Assembly (NCBI GenBank): GCA_964625465.1
Contig: CAZVFD010000011.1
Coordinates: 1-42,522, forward strand
Source of the DNA: CAZLFQ01 sp964625465
GTDB taxonomy: Bacteria > Pseudomonadota > Alphaproteobacteria > Rickettsiales > Midichloriaceae
Length of the DNA: 42,522 nucleotides
Direction: 5' to 3'
Shown here: positions 9,921-17,616 of the stretch, one piece after another
Layout of the letters: every line of letters begins with the position of its first letter
Position numbering within the stretch: the first letter of the stretch is position 1
Translations under genes and position numbers: made by a program
The notes under the pieces: generated by a model
Database searches by the model: none
Seen by the model: only the letters and a program-made list of their open reading frames with translations
Told to the model about the DNA's origin: nothing

Positions 9921-10490
9921 TTAAAGCAGTGATACGGTTTGAACAACGCATTGATCAAAATGCTCATCAATTTTTTTTCTATATTCAGCAGTGCTCCAAC
10001 TTTGTGCTTCTTTTTTGGCGCGCAATTGTTTGATGATTCTAATTATCTTCTCGACCAAAAATGTTCCAAACAGAATCAAATCTTTATTTAAATGTGAAGT
10101 GTTTGAGATTTTTGATCCACCATCATCTTGAACTAATTCTATAACTTTTCCTGAGTCACCAGAGCATAAAGATCTTAATCCTTGGAATCCTTGAAAGAAT
10201 TTTGTTCTTGGAAATCTACTGTCAACTTCAAGTAAGGTTTGAAGTATTTGATTAAATCCTGTTGTTGGATAGCTCGGAGTAACAGCTTTAAGAAATAATT
10301 CGCACTTTGCCAAAAACTCAATTCCTTGAAAGCCTGTATATTCAATTTCCTCAAACATATAGTCCATGAAAGTGTAAACCGTCATTGCAATTGAGGCAAC
10401 CTCTTGGGTTCTAACCTTCTGTGCTTCTCCGTTTCCAGAGCCTCCAGTCGGGTCAAGATAGTTTTTTAAGTGTTGTACGTGATCTTCCAT
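9921..10490 (-). CDS. Orphan 189-residue protein with an upstream CtrA-type box
   Basis: I do not recognise this protein. It has no signal peptide. A glycine-rich patch lies at residues 16-20, then a mixed hydrophobic and acidic middle with two F-Q-G segments, a hydrophobic helix near residues 135-155 (L-I-L-F-G-T-F-L-V-E-K-I-I) and a short basic helix. It could be peripheral to a membrane. A perfect CtrA-type site lies 48 bases upstream of the ATG. The length, the plausible initiation region and the regulatory site make a real gene likely, but no function can be assigned. Confidence 0.7.
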   Translation of the reverse strand: MEDHVQHLKNYLDPTGGSGNGEAQKVRTQEVASIAMTVYTFMDYMFEEIEYTGFQGIEFLAKCELFLKAVTPSYPTTGFNQILQTLLEVDSRFPRTKFFQGFQGLRSLCSGDSGKVIELVQDDGGSKISNTSHLNKDLILFGTFLVEKIIRIIKQLRAKKEAQSWSTAEYRKKIDEHFDQCVVQTVSLL

Positions 10491-10538
10491 ATAGGCTCCA
10501 AGTACATTTCTGTTATTCTTGAGCTTATATAGATTTAG

Positions 10539-10554
10539 TTAATAAATAGTTAAC
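10539..10554 (-). promoter_or_regulatory. CtrA-type box upstream of the 189-residue orphan
   Basis: TTAA-N7-TTAAC reads perfectly on both strands, because the site is GTTAA-N7-TTAAC. The proximal edge is 48 bases from the ATG at 10490. A TATAAG hexamer at 10529-10524 on the minus strand sits where a -10 element would follow a site overlapping -35. CtrA consensus from Caulobacter; binding here is inferred. Confidence 0.65.
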
Positions 10555-10555
10555 A

Positions 10556-10603
10556 AACAAAAAAAGCCTGAACCTCAGTTATTACCAGGGCTTCAGGCTT
10601 TTA
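10556..10603 (-). terminator. Rho-independent terminator of the 66-residue protein gene
   Basis: An 11-base stem, AAAGCCTGAA/TTCAGGCTTT plus flanking A-T pairs (arms about 10562-10572 and 10592-10602), is followed on the minus strand by a T-rich tract (complement of 10556-10567). It lies 17 bases beyond the stop codon at 10620. Confidence 0.85.
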
Positions 10604-10619
10604 AGAGTTGCATTAAAGC

Positions 10620-10820
10620 TTATTGAATTGAAGCATATGGTAGAACTTCGCCATTTGGCCCAAGAACCAACTTTTTATTCTCATATTGAGCCGCCATGAA
10701 GTTTTTGCCTTGGCTTCTATAGTTAACTGGGAAAACGTTCTGCCCATTATATGTCCTGATTTTTGCCCCTGTACCACGGTTTGCTACGTTGTTTTTTGAT
10801 CCTTTTTTTGCTGTTGCCAT
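10620..10820 (-). CDS. Small basic 66-residue protein, monocistronic
   Basis: I do not recognise this protein. It opens with a lysine-rich, alanine-containing tail (M-A-T-A-K-K-G-S-K-N-N) much like a small ribosome-associated or nucleic-acid-binding protein. The body contains Y-N-G-Q-N-V-F-P-V-N-Y and ends in L-G-P-N-G-E-V-L-P-Y-A-S-I. No membrane segment or cysteine is present. The gene has its own consensus -10 (TATAAT) and its own strong terminator, which suggests a well-expressed single-gene unit. A DNA- or RNA-associated role is only a guess from its charge. Confidence 0.75.
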   Translation of the reverse strand: MATAKKGSKNNVANRGTGAKIRTYNGQNVFPVNYRSQGKNFMAAQYENKKLVLGPNGEVLPYASIQ

Positions 10821-10837
10821 TATAAGACTCTAAATTA

Positions 10838-10843
10838 ATTATA
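10838..10843 (-). promoter_or_regulatory. -10 element of the 66-residue protein gene
   Basis: A perfect TATAAT on the minus strand, 17 bases upstream of the ATG at 10820. No good -35 hexamer is seen at 16-18 bases, so the promoter may depend on the -10 alone or on an activator. Confidence 0.5.
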
Positions 10844-10893
10844 CGTTCTTCGAGCATACTATGCTAAAATGTGTTTTTTAGCAAGGTTTAAGT

Positions 10894-11511
10894 ATGGATA
10901 ATATAGATAGAATAAAATTATTTTCGGGAAGCTGTGATTTTGTAATAGGGGCAATGAGCCTCGAATCCATTCCACCAACAAGTTTGCCAGAGGTTGCCTT
11001 TATCGGTAGATCAAATGTTGGGAAGTCTAGTTTAATCAATGCTTTGACCAATAGAAAGAGCTTGGCGAGAGTGTCCCAAACACCGGGGTGTACAAGGCAA
11101 ATTAATTTTTTTGACTTAGTAGATAGAATATATTTAGTAGATATGCCTGGGTACGGTTATGCCAAGCGTGATAAAAAAGAAAAAGCTAAGTGGAAAGATC
11201 TTATTTACTATTATCTAACTGGTCGCCAGCAGCTTAAGAGGGTATATTTGCTGATTGATAGTCGTCATCCTTTGAAACAAGATGATATTACCACAATGAA
11301 ATATTTAGATGACGCGGCTGTCTCATACCAAGTTGTTTTAACAAAGGCCGATAAGACCCCGAAGAAAGATTTGGAAGAAAATATTGAGAATATAATTCAA
11401 AAGATAAAAAGCCATGCTGCTTGCCACCCTGAGATATTAGTCACAAGTAGCGAGAGTAAGTTAGGCATTGATGATCTAAGAGTGGAAATTACAAAGTTTA
11501 TGAACTTATAA
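10894..11511 (+). CDS. engB: Ribosome biogenesis GTPase EngB (YihA/YsxC)
   Basis: 205 residues, the usual size. The GTPase motifs are complete: G1 at residues 38-46 (G-R-S-N-V-G-K-S-S), the switch I threonine in Q-T-P-G-C-T-R near residue 64, G3 D-M-P-G-Y-G-Y at 83-89, G4 T-K-A-D near residue 150 and a late T-S-S for G5. EngB acts in assembly of the large ribosomal subunit. It is transcribed away from the small basic gene, and I see no sign of co-transcription with the amidotransferase 150 bases downstream. Confidence 0.95.
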   Translation: MDNIDRIKLFSGSCDFVIGAMSLESIPPTSLPEVAFIGRSNVGKSSLINALTNRKSLARVSQTPGCTRQINFFDLVDRIYLVDMPGYGYAKRDKKEKAKWKDLIYYYLTGRQQLKRVYLLIDSRHPLKQDDITTMKYLDDAAVSYQVVLTKADKTPKKDLEENIENIIQKIKSHAACHPEILVTSSESKLGIDDLRVEITKFMNL

Positions 11512-11597
11512 GGGTGTTGATATCTGCGCTCTGTAGAGGCCTAGCAATCTGCTTGGGGGCATGATTAGATGAAAACATTCTTAATTTTTTGCGCGCA

Positions 11598-11629
11598 TTT
11601 ACTGTTTGTTAACCTTTCGTTGCGACAAT
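11598..11629 (+). promoter_or_regulatory. Near-consensus CtrA-type promoter of the amidotransferase gene
   Basis: TTTA-N7-TTAACC at 11598-11613 has one mismatch to TTAA-N7-TTAAC. A GACAAT hexamer follows at 11624-11629. The box edge is 50 bases from the ATG, the same spacing as the five perfect sites in this window. That spacing, more than the sequence, supports the call. Confidence 0.45.
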
Positions 11630-11663
11630 TAGAGGTAGGTATATCAACTTCTGTGGTTGTCTT

Positions 11664-13034
11664 ATGAAAAACACTAAAATTAAGCCAAGAATTGCTGTCA
11701 CTTACAGTGAGAGTGTTGGTGGTCAGTCAGTTAAGTCAGTCATGGCAACATTAGCAGATTTAGAAGCTGACGTTGTTAATGCCGATTATAGAAAGATAAT
11801 GCCGGCTACTGAAGATCTTGAAAAAATTTACGAAGATGAAGGGTTGAGACTTCAAAGATTTCAGGAGGCAAAAACAAAGGCTGTTGACTTTCTTAAGGAT
11901 AAGGATTGTTTGATATTGTCAGGCAATAGTAAGATGATTGATCCAAGGTTGTATGGCGGAAATTTAAATGGTACTGACATTGATTTAGCTAGGGCAATAG
12001 CGGAGATGGCGTTAGTTCATGTGGCAATGCAAAGAGGTATGCCAATTCTAGGAATATGCGGTGGACACCAAGTGTTAAATGTTTATTTGGGTGGCGATTT
12101 AGAAGATTTGGATGCAGATTCTTTAAAGTCTCAAAGCTTTATGGATTATAGTGATGTAAAGATAGATAAGGATTCTGAATTGGCTGGGATGTTGTTGGCT
12201 AAGTCAAATTCGGATGGTGAGGTAGTTAAAAGGCTGTTTGGAGCTCATAACCAATTTGTTAAGAATATAGGAGGTAAAGGACTTATCTCGGATGGAGGTA
12301 ATGATTATCTGAAAACTGTGGCGAAGGCTAATGATCGTGATAAAAATGTTGAAGCTGTGGAAGCTAATTTCGGATCACCAGTATTGGGTGTGCAATTTCA
12401 TCCTGAAGTAGGTGCAAAAGGGCTTCCATTAGCTAAAATGGCCTACCAAGCTGAAAAAGAAAAAGACGTAGTAGGTAATAAAAATCTTTTTAAATCATTT
12501 TTAAAATCTGCTGAAACTTTTTGTAACAAAAAAAGAGTTTTGGGAGATCTAGTGCTGGACCAAAAATCAACATTGAAGCATGTAGAAAATATAAAAGAGA
12601 CGTCGGCAGTACAAGTTGTAGAAGATGACAAAAAAGCTGCTAATAAACCCAAAAGTATAAAAAGTGAGCCTAAAAAGCAAAGAGTCGGTTTTTTCAAGTC
12701 TATAGCGAATTTATTGTGGTACTTCTTGAAAAGAAGAGCAGCTTTCGCTGTAAGAAAACCATTGAGTAAAAAATTGGTACACACCAAAATAAAGGAAAAA
12801 AAGAATGTTGATTCAAATAAGGCCCTAGCGAAAACAGCGAAAACTATAAATCCTAGATCTATATTTATGGAAAGTGTTGGAAGCACCAGCCTATCTTCTT
12901 TGGATAATCAAGGTTTGGTCTCTAAAGATATGTCTGTAGAAGTTAGGCCGTTGCCCCAAAAAGAATTGGAGAAGGCATTGGGTGGGAAAGGTGAAAGTCA
13001 GGAAAAAACCGCAGATAAAGCTAAATCTTTGTAA
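11664..13034 (+). CDS. Class I glutamine amidotransferase (PuuD-like) with a long basic C-terminal extension
   Basis: 456 residues. Residues 8-270 form a class I glutamine amidotransferase fold of the peptidase C26 type. The nucleophile elbow G-I-C-G-G-H-Q has Cys132, and Q-F-H-P-E-V supplies His246 and Glu248, so the triad is complete. Known relatives hydrolyse gamma-glutamyl compounds such as gamma-glutamyl-GABA. Residues 280-456 are unlike the family: lysine- and serine-rich, with an aromatic and basic segment near 345-370 (L-L-W-Y-F-L-K-R-R) that could contact a membrane. An added tail on an enzyme is common in secreted effectors, but secretion is not shown. A CtrA-like promoter precedes the gene. 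Confidence 0.78.
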   Translation: MKNTKIKPRIAVTYSESVGGQSVKSVMATLADLEADVVNADYRKIMPATEDLEKIYEDEGLRLQRFQEAKTKAVDFLKDKDCLILSGNSKMIDPRLYGGNLNGTDIDLARAIAEMALVHVAMQRGMPILGICGGHQVLNVYLGGDLEDLDADSLKSQSFMDYSDVKIDKDSELAGMLLAKSNSDGEVVKRLFGAHNQFVKNIGGKGLISDGGNDYLKTVAKANDRDKNVEAVEANFGSPVLGVQFHPEVGAKGLPLAKMAYQAEKEKDVVGNKNLFKSFLKSAETFCNKKRVLGDLVLDQKSTLKHVENIKETSAVQVVEDDKKAANKPKSIKSEPKKQRVGFFKSIANLLWYFLKRRAAFAVRKPLSKKLVHTKIKEKKNVDSNKALAKTAKTINPRSIFMESVGSTSLSSLDNQGLVSKDMSVEVRPLPQKELEKALGGKGESQEKTADKAKSL

Positions 13035-13100
13035 AACTATAAGTGTAGCTTACTTCTGAGCATGGTTTGCATACTTGGGCTGCTGAGATGTACGCAAACT

Positions 13101-13220
13101 ATGGCTTTAATAAAAATAGGACAGAATATACCGCAGCCAGAAGGTTTTAAGGCCTTTATACCTAATCATTTTCCCCCAAAGGATTTTTTATTGATAAAAA
13201 ATCCTTACTTGTATTTTTAG
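13101..13220 (+). pseudogene. Remnant of a Fic-family N-terminus
   Basis: A 39-codon frame (ATG 13101, TAG 13218) encodes a start resembling Fic N-terminal domains: K-I-G-Q-N-I-P-Q-P-E-G-F-K-A-F-I-P, then F-P-P-K-D. After about residue 29 the likeness ends, and no HPFxxGNGR-type catalytic motif follows. The break coincides with a perfect 12-base inverted repeat (13176-13203). I read it as the leftover 5' end of a Fic AMP-transferase-like gene. The match rests on a short segment. Confidence 0.42.
13176..13203. repeat. Inverted repeat at the break of the Fic remnant
   Basis: AAGGATTTTTTA and its complement TAAAAAATCCTT flank the four-base loop TTGA. It has no T tract after it, so it is probably not a terminator. 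It may be the trace of a small insertion or a rearrangement point. Confidence 0.5.
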
Positions 13221-13237
13221 GTGTTTTAGGTTACAAT
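13209..13237 (+). promoter_or_regulatory. Sigma-70-like promoter for the structured RNA candidate
   Basis: TTGTAT at 13209-13214, a 17-base spacer, then TACAAT at 13232-13237. Transcription would begin near 13244, at the first paired base of the RNA structure that follows. Confidence 0.5.
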
Positions 13238-13243
13238 TAGGTT

Positions 13244-13338
13244 GTGGTAGGTAATTACCTACGCTGTGCCTTTGATGCTCCCTTCCATCGGTTGGACATG
13301 AGTCTTAGGAATTCAGGCGGCGCAGGGTCTACCACCTA
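13244..13338 (+). ncRNA. Candidate structured RNA of about 95 nt, family unknown
   Basis: The segment folds by hand into one rod. The closing helix is TGGTAG (13245-13250) with CTACCA (13329-13334). A second helix is CTGTGCC (13264-13270) with GGCGCAG (13319-13325). An apical arm has GCTC (13277) with GAGT (13300), a 3x3 internal loop, then TCCA with TGGA around the loop TCGGT. A promoter sits exactly upstream. It overlaps the 3' end of the opposing DUF3800 gene by 3 bases. The GC content is higher than the surroundings. The asymmetric 3' bulge and GGCGGC segment recall 6S RNA, but it is shorter than usual 6S, so I leave the family open. Confidence 0.42.
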
Positions 13339-13992
13339 CTTTGTTGGTAAATAGATCTCGTCATACTTTACCATTTTACTAAAAATTTTGTACCAAGATT
13401 CGTCTTTATCTTTGTATTTTCTGGCTATACCCCAGCAAAATAGATCTACTGCTTGAAGGCAAGGGTTCTCAGATGAAGACTCGTGAGTAATGTTTAATCT
13501 TGTATTTAATGGTAGGATTGCGCCCACTTGATTCTCGATGTATATATTAAAATCTTTAATCTCCTCTTTATTTTTGCACTTATCTAAGATGAGATTTACA
13601 TGGGCTGTGCTGTTTTTTATTTGAGTTTTTTCGATTATGAATCGAGCAAGAAAATTATAGAGCTTTTTTTTACCAGTTTTAGTCTTTAGGTGCTCTTCTA
13701 CTCGCTTTTTGTTTAGTGTCACGCTATAAATATTCCATCCTGTTTTAGGAAGTAGATTGTAGAAATATTCTTTTATTTTTGAAGTTGTGGACGCTCCCTT
13801 GAGTTCTTTGTTTTTTCTTTTAGATTTTTTATGATTTAGTTTGTTTCTTATAGTTCTTTTTGCTGCCTGTCTAACTTTATCTGCAATATCTTTATTATAG
13901 CAAATTAGAATTGTCACTGTGAAAAACAGAGAGGTATTTGATTTACTCCAATCAAAACCTAAGTCCCCTGATTCATCTAAATAAACAAACAT
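13336..13992 (-). CDS. DUF3800 domain protein
   Basis: 218 residues. The hallmark acidic N-terminus V-Y-L-D-E-S-G-D-L-G is at residues 3-12, and the C-terminal L-Q-A-V-D-L-F-C-W motif lies near residue 180. A short lysine-rich linker is at 48-65. DUF3800 proteins have an RNase H-like pattern of acidic residues and are often found in mobile or defence regions, but their activity is not established. Here the neighbours are a Fic remnant and an RNA candidate, which suits a small acquired segment. Its 3' end meets the RNA candidate on the other strand. Confidence 0.88.
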   Translation of the reverse strand: MFVYLDESGDLGFDWSKSNTSLFFTVTILICYNKDIADKVRQAAKRTIRNKLNHKKSKRKNKELKGASTTSKIKEYFYNLLPKTGWNIYSVTLNKKRVEEHLKTKTGKKKLYNFLARFIIEKTQIKNSTAHVNLILDKCKNKEEIKDFNIYIENQVGAILPLNTRLNITHESSSENPCLQAVDLFCWGIARKYKDKDESWYKIFSKMVKYDEIYLPTK

Positions 13993-14101
13993 AATTTTGT
14001 TCCAGAAGGTTGAAGATCAACTTCAATAGCTTAATTCACCAAAAGTTTCCATTATTAAGTTAGAGCTTGAATCATATGTGATTGTGGTGAACAAAGTTTC
14101 A

Positions 14102-14130
14102 TTGACAACATAAGCCCTAGATTCTAGGAT
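14102..14130 (+). promoter_or_regulatory. Promoter of the lipid A operon
   Basis: A perfect TTGACA at 14102-14107, a 17-base spacer and TAGGAT at 14125-14130. The start codon of lpxD follows at 14153 with the ribosome site AGAGGTGAT just before it. Confidence 0.65.
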
Positions 14131-14152
14131 TTAGCAGATTTTAAGAGGTGAT

Positions 14153-15193
14153 ATGCCTAGTACAAGATTTTTTAATAAAGCTGGTGAGTTTTCTGTTGCA
14201 GAGTTAGCACAAGTAGGGAATTGCAAAGTCATAGGCGATGAATCTTTGAAGATAAAAGATATTGCTACTTTAGAAGGTGGTGGGGTAGGAGATATAGGTT
14301 TTTTGAGTAATGTAAAATACGCTGCGGCATTTCAAAATTCAAAAGTCTCGGCATGTATATTAGAAGAGAGATTTGTTAAGTCAGCCCCAAACGGGATGAT
14401 TCTACTTGTTAGCACAAATCCATACCAATCATATGCACTAATCGCGGCTAAATTTTACCCATCAAAAATTGCAGGTTACTATAAAGCTCCATCTGCCACA
14501 ATATCTCCATCGGCTAGTGTTCATGAGAGTGCTTATGTTGGCGAGAATGTAGTGATAAGTGCGAATGCGGAAATCGGTGCAGGATGTTATATAGGTGCTG
14601 GTACTTTTATTGACGCAGGAGTTGTTGTTGGCAAGAATACGCAGATTAAATCTAACTGCACTATTGCGTATGCGGTGATCGGAAAAGATTGTATTATCCA
14701 CCCTGGAGTTAGAATTGGTCAGGATGGTTTTGGTTTTGCGCCAAGTGCGCAAGGTATTACAAAAGTTGAGCAGCTAGGTACAGTAGTAATTGGAGATAAT
14801 GTTGAAATAGGTGCTAATACTTGTATCGATAGGGGGGCAATTGAGGATACTGTAATCGGCAATGGAACAAAAATCGATAACTTAGTTCAGATCGGTCATA
14901 ACGTAAAAATTGGGCAGAACTGTTTTATAGTTTCGCAAGCGGGTGTTGCAGGAAGCACAGTAGTTGGAAGCAGAGTAATGCTAGGCGGTCAAGTTGGAAT
15001 AGCTGGGCATGTAAATATAGGTGATGGTTCAATGATCGCTGCGCAAAGTGGTATTATGGCCGATGTTGCCCCAGGTTCAGTGCTAGGTGGTTCACCTGCA
15101 GTTGGTATCAAGCAATGGCACAGGATGACAGCCTATTTGAAAAAAGTTACAGATCGAACAGTGAAAAACAAAGAAGGAAGCTACAATGAGTAA
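14153..15193 (+). CDS. lpxD: UDP-3-O-acylglucosamine N-acyltransferase LpxD
   Basis: 346 residues, normal length. The N-terminal uridine-binding domain (residues 1-105) is followed by a left-handed beta helix of hexapeptide repeats (about 113-320) and a C-terminal helical tail. The catalytic histidine is His249 in V-Q-I-G-H-N-V. LpxD adds the N-linked hydroxyacyl chain in lipid A synthesis. The stop overlaps the start of fabZ by 8 bases, so translation of the two is probably coupled. Its presence implies that the organism makes lipid A. Confidence 0.97.
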   Translation: MPSTRFFNKAGEFSVAELAQVGNCKVIGDESLKIKDIATLEGGGVGDIGFLSNVKYAAAFQNSKVSACILEERFVKSAPNGMILLVSTNPYQSYALIAAKFYPSKIAGYYKAPSATISPSASVHESAYVGENVVISANAEIGAGCYIGAGTFIDAGVVVGKNTQIKSNCTIAYAVIGKDCIIHPGVRIGQDGFGFAPSAQGITKVEQLGTVVIGDNVEIGANTCIDRGAIEDTVIGNGTKIDNLVQIGHNVKIGQNCFIVSQAGVAGSTVVGSRVMLGGQVGIAGHVNIGDGSMIAAQSGIMADVAPGSVLGGSPAVGIKQWHRMTAYLKKVTDRTVKNKEGSYNE

Positions 15194-15644
15194 TATAATG
15201 CACGTAGAAAAAATAATGAAGATGCTGCCGCATCGATACCCACTTTTGATGGTTGATCGCGTTGTGGAAATCAATGGTGATAAAGGAATTGTGGCGCTTA
15301 AAAATGTAACAATTAACGAAGAATTTTTCACTGGTCACTTTCCTTCGCATCCTGTAATGCCGGGGGTTTTAATTATTGAAGCGATGGCGCAAGCAGCAGG
15401 GATATTTGTAATCCATAATACATCCGACATTGATCCAGAAAAAAAAGTAGTATACTTCATGTCAATTGAAGAAGCTCAATTTAGAAAGCCGGTTGTTCCG
15501 GGTGATTCTTTGTTCCTTCACGTTGATAAAGTAAAAAATCGAGGTAACGTCTGGAAGATGAAAGGCGAAGCTAAGGTTGATGGGCAGAGAGTTGCAAATG
15601 CAGTTTTCTCTGCAATGATCGTTGATAAAAACAAGGAAGTGTAA
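15186..15644 (+). CDS. fabZ: 3-hydroxyacyl-ACP dehydratase FabZ
   Basis: 152 residues. It has the hot-dog fold signature L-P-H-R-Y-P-L-L-M-V-D-R near residue 14 and the catalytic pair His51 and Glu65 within G-H-F-P-S-H-P-V-M-P-G and I-I-E-A-M-A-Q. It dehydrates 3-hydroxyacyl-ACP in fatty acid elongation and so competes with LpxD and LpxA for hydroxyacyl-ACP, which explains the conserved clustering. The start lies inside lpxD and lpxA starts 3 bases after its stop. Confidence 0.97.
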   Translation: MSNIMHVEKIMKMLPHRYPLLMVDRVVEINGDKGIVALKNVTINEEFFTGHFPSHPVMPGVLIIEAMAQAAGIFVIHNTSDIDPEKKVVYFMSIEEAQFRKPVVPGDSLFLHVDKVKNRGNVWKMKGEAKVDGQRVANAVFSAMIVDKNKEV

Positions 15645-15647
15645 ATC

Positions 15648-16448
15648 ATGGCAATAATTCATCAGACTGCAATTGTTCATCCAAAGGCAAAACTTGCTTC
15701 AACAGTTGAGATTGGACCATACTGTACGGTTGGCGAAAATGTAGAATTGGCAGATGGGGTAAAATTGATCTCTCATGTCTGCTTAGATGGCATCACAACA
15801 ATCGGAGAAGGCACTGAAATTTTCCCATTCGCCGCAATTGGTTTGGTTACTCAAGATTTGAAATACAAGGGTGAGAAATCGCGCCTTGTGATTGGTAAAA
15901 ATAACAAAATCCGTGAGTATGTTACAATCCATCCGGGTACAGCAACTGGCAGAATGGAAACAGTAGTGGGTGATAATTGTTTGCTAATGATTAGCTCGCA
16001 TGTTGCACACGACTGTATAGTTGGAAACAATGTTTTAATGGCAAACCACGCTACGCTTGCAGGCCACGTTGAGGTGGGCGATTTTGCAATTATTGGTGGG
16101 CTATCTGCCGTCCGACAATTTGTAAGAATTGGTCAACATGCAATCATTGGTGGCATGAGTGGAATTGATCAAGATGTAATTCCTTATGGTAATGCTTACG
16201 GTGAGAGAGCAAATCTTGAAGGTTTAAATTTAGTTGGTTTGAAGCGTAGGAATTTTGATAGAGAAACCATCAACGGTTTGAGAGAAGCATATAGGATTTT
16301 ATTTTTAGATGACCAAGAGGCTTTTGATAAAAGAGTAGAGGAGGTTGAAAATAAATTTGGTAGTAATCAACATATTATGGAAGTTTTAACTTTTTTAAAG
16401 CAGGATACTTCAAGGGCTGTATGTTTTCCTAAAGGTAAAAAGAAGTAA
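15648..16448 (+). CDS. lpxA: UDP-GlcNAc acyltransferase LpxA
   Basis: 266 residues. Hexapeptide coils fill residues 1-190 and a helical C-terminal domain follows. The catalytic His121 is in H-V-A-H-D-C. The residue corresponding to the acyl-length ruler of the E. coli enzyme is Gly169, within I-I-G-G-M-S-G, which would fit a 14-carbon hydroxyacyl chain (inference from alignment by eye). LpxA performs the first step of lipid A synthesis. Its stop overlaps lpxI by one base (TAATG). Confidence 0.97.
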   Translation: MAIIHQTAIVHPKAKLASTVEIGPYCTVGENVELADGVKLISHVCLDGITTIGEGTEIFPFAAIGLVTQDLKYKGEKSRLVIGKNNKIREYVTIHPGTATGRMETVVGDNCLLMISSHVAHDCIVGNNVLMANHATLAGHVEVGDFAIIGGLSAVRQFVRIGQHAIIGGMSGIDQDVIPYGNAYGERANLEGLNLVGLKRRNFDRETINGLREAYRILFLDDQEAFDKRVEEVENKFGSNQHIMEVLTFLKQDTSRAVCFPKGKKK

Positions 16449-17269
16449 TGGCATTAAAAGGTATAAAAAAATTAGGAATAATTGCGGGTGATGGCTATTT
16501 GCCTCGCCATGTCTATGATGCGTGTATAGAGTCCGAGACTGAAGTAGTAGTCATTGGCTTAGATAACGAAACTGATTATGAAATTTTTGCTGATGTAGAG
16601 ATTAGTAAATTTCCTGTTTTTAAAGTTTCTAAGATAATTAAAAAATTAAAGGATGAAAAAGTTTCGCACATCACCCTTGCTGGTAAAGTTAAGCGTGCTG
16701 ACATATCCCGTTTGTTATTGGACTTAAAAGGCGCCAAACTTTTTGCTCAAATTATCAAACATGGTCTGGCTGATAATAGTATCCTGCAAACAATCATTCG
16801 CTTTCTTGAAAAGGAAGGTTTTGAAATTATTGCGCCAGAAAAAATAGCCTCTCAAATAGTCATCGGAAAGGGTTGTTTAACAAAAACAAAGCCGAATAAA
16901 AATGCTTTAGGTGATATTAAGAAGGGTATGAAAGTTCTTAAGGGGATCGCAGATTTCGATGTTGGTCAAGCGCTTGTAATCCAGCATGGTCTTGTCTTAG
17001 GTGTAGAAGCGGCAGAAGGAACAGACGAATTATTGAAAAGATGTGGTGAGATTAAGCAATCTGGCGATGGACCAATACTTATTAAGATTTCAAAACCTAA
17101 GCAAGATAGGCGTGTAGACCTTCCCTGCATAGGTTCAGAAACAATCAAAAATGCAATAGAATTTGGTTTTAGAGGAATCGCTGCGGAAGCAGGCTCTGCT
17201 TTAATTTTGGATCAGGACTCAACGATTAAACTCGCCAATCAAAATAAGATTTTCATCGTTGGTGTTTAA
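16448..17269 (+). CDS. lpxI: UDP-2,3-diacylglucosamine pyrophosphatase LpxI
   Basis: 273 residues, DUF1009 family. Visible family segments are the N-terminal L-G-I-I-A-G-D-G-Y-L-P, the central V-I-Q-H-G-L-V-L-G-V-E-A-A-E-G-T-D near residue 176, and D-L-P-C-I-G near residue 217. LpxI cleaves UDP-diacylglucosamine to lipid X and replaces LpxH in many alphaproteobacteria. It ends the operon here: lpxB, usually next, is not present, and a repeat block follows. Confidence 0.95.
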   Translation: MALKGIKKLGIIAGDGYLPRHVYDACIESETEVVVIGLDNETDYEIFADVEISKFPVFKVSKIIKKLKDEKVSHITLAGKVKRADISRLLLDLKGAKLFAQIIKHGLADNSILQTIIRFLEKEGFEIIAPEKIASQIVIGKGCLTKTKPNKNALGDIKKGMKVLKGIADFDVGQALVIQHGLVLGVEAAEGTDELLKRCGEIKQSGDGPILIKISKPKQDRRVDLPCIGSETIKNAIEFGFRGIAAEAGSALILDQDSTIKLANQNKIFIVGV

Positions 17270-17616
17270 GAAATAGATGCTGAGCCAAGAGCCTGCGAAG
17301 CGAATTCGGCGCGCATAATTTGTGATGGAAGCGTGCTGACTTTGTCATGCTGAACTTGTTTTGTTTCGCAGGACATCGGCTTATCATCAAGAAAAGGCAG
17401 ATCCTGAAATAAATTCAGGATGACGAAATCCTAGAAATGTCATGCTGAACTTGTTTCAGCATCATTGTAAAGGTGAAAATATTCGATGATAGAAAGGCGC
17501 CTTGTCATTCCCACGAAAGTGGGAATCTAGTTTGTCGAAAGCCTAGATCCCCGATTTCTCGGGGATGACAAAAAGAGGGATATAAACGACACGATCTGCC
17601 CCCAAGAATATAATCT
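17270..17616. repeat. Intergenic block with palindromes and a composite repeat
   Basis: No gene is seen in this 347-base gap. Palindromes with GTCAT and GATC ends lie at 17400-17425, 17439-17463, 17503-17527 and 17546-17570, with a partial one near 17343. The last two form a pair (17503-17570) that recurs inverted at 27158-27223. The block separates two convergent genes. Confidence 0.8.

Noticed and set aside
13244..13338. SRP (4.5S) RNA on the minus strand, because of a TCATGTCC ... GGAAGGGAGCA resemblance
   Set aside because: The invariant GGAA-type tetraloop is replaced by a different loop, the asymmetric bulge is too large, and the promoter favours the plus strand.
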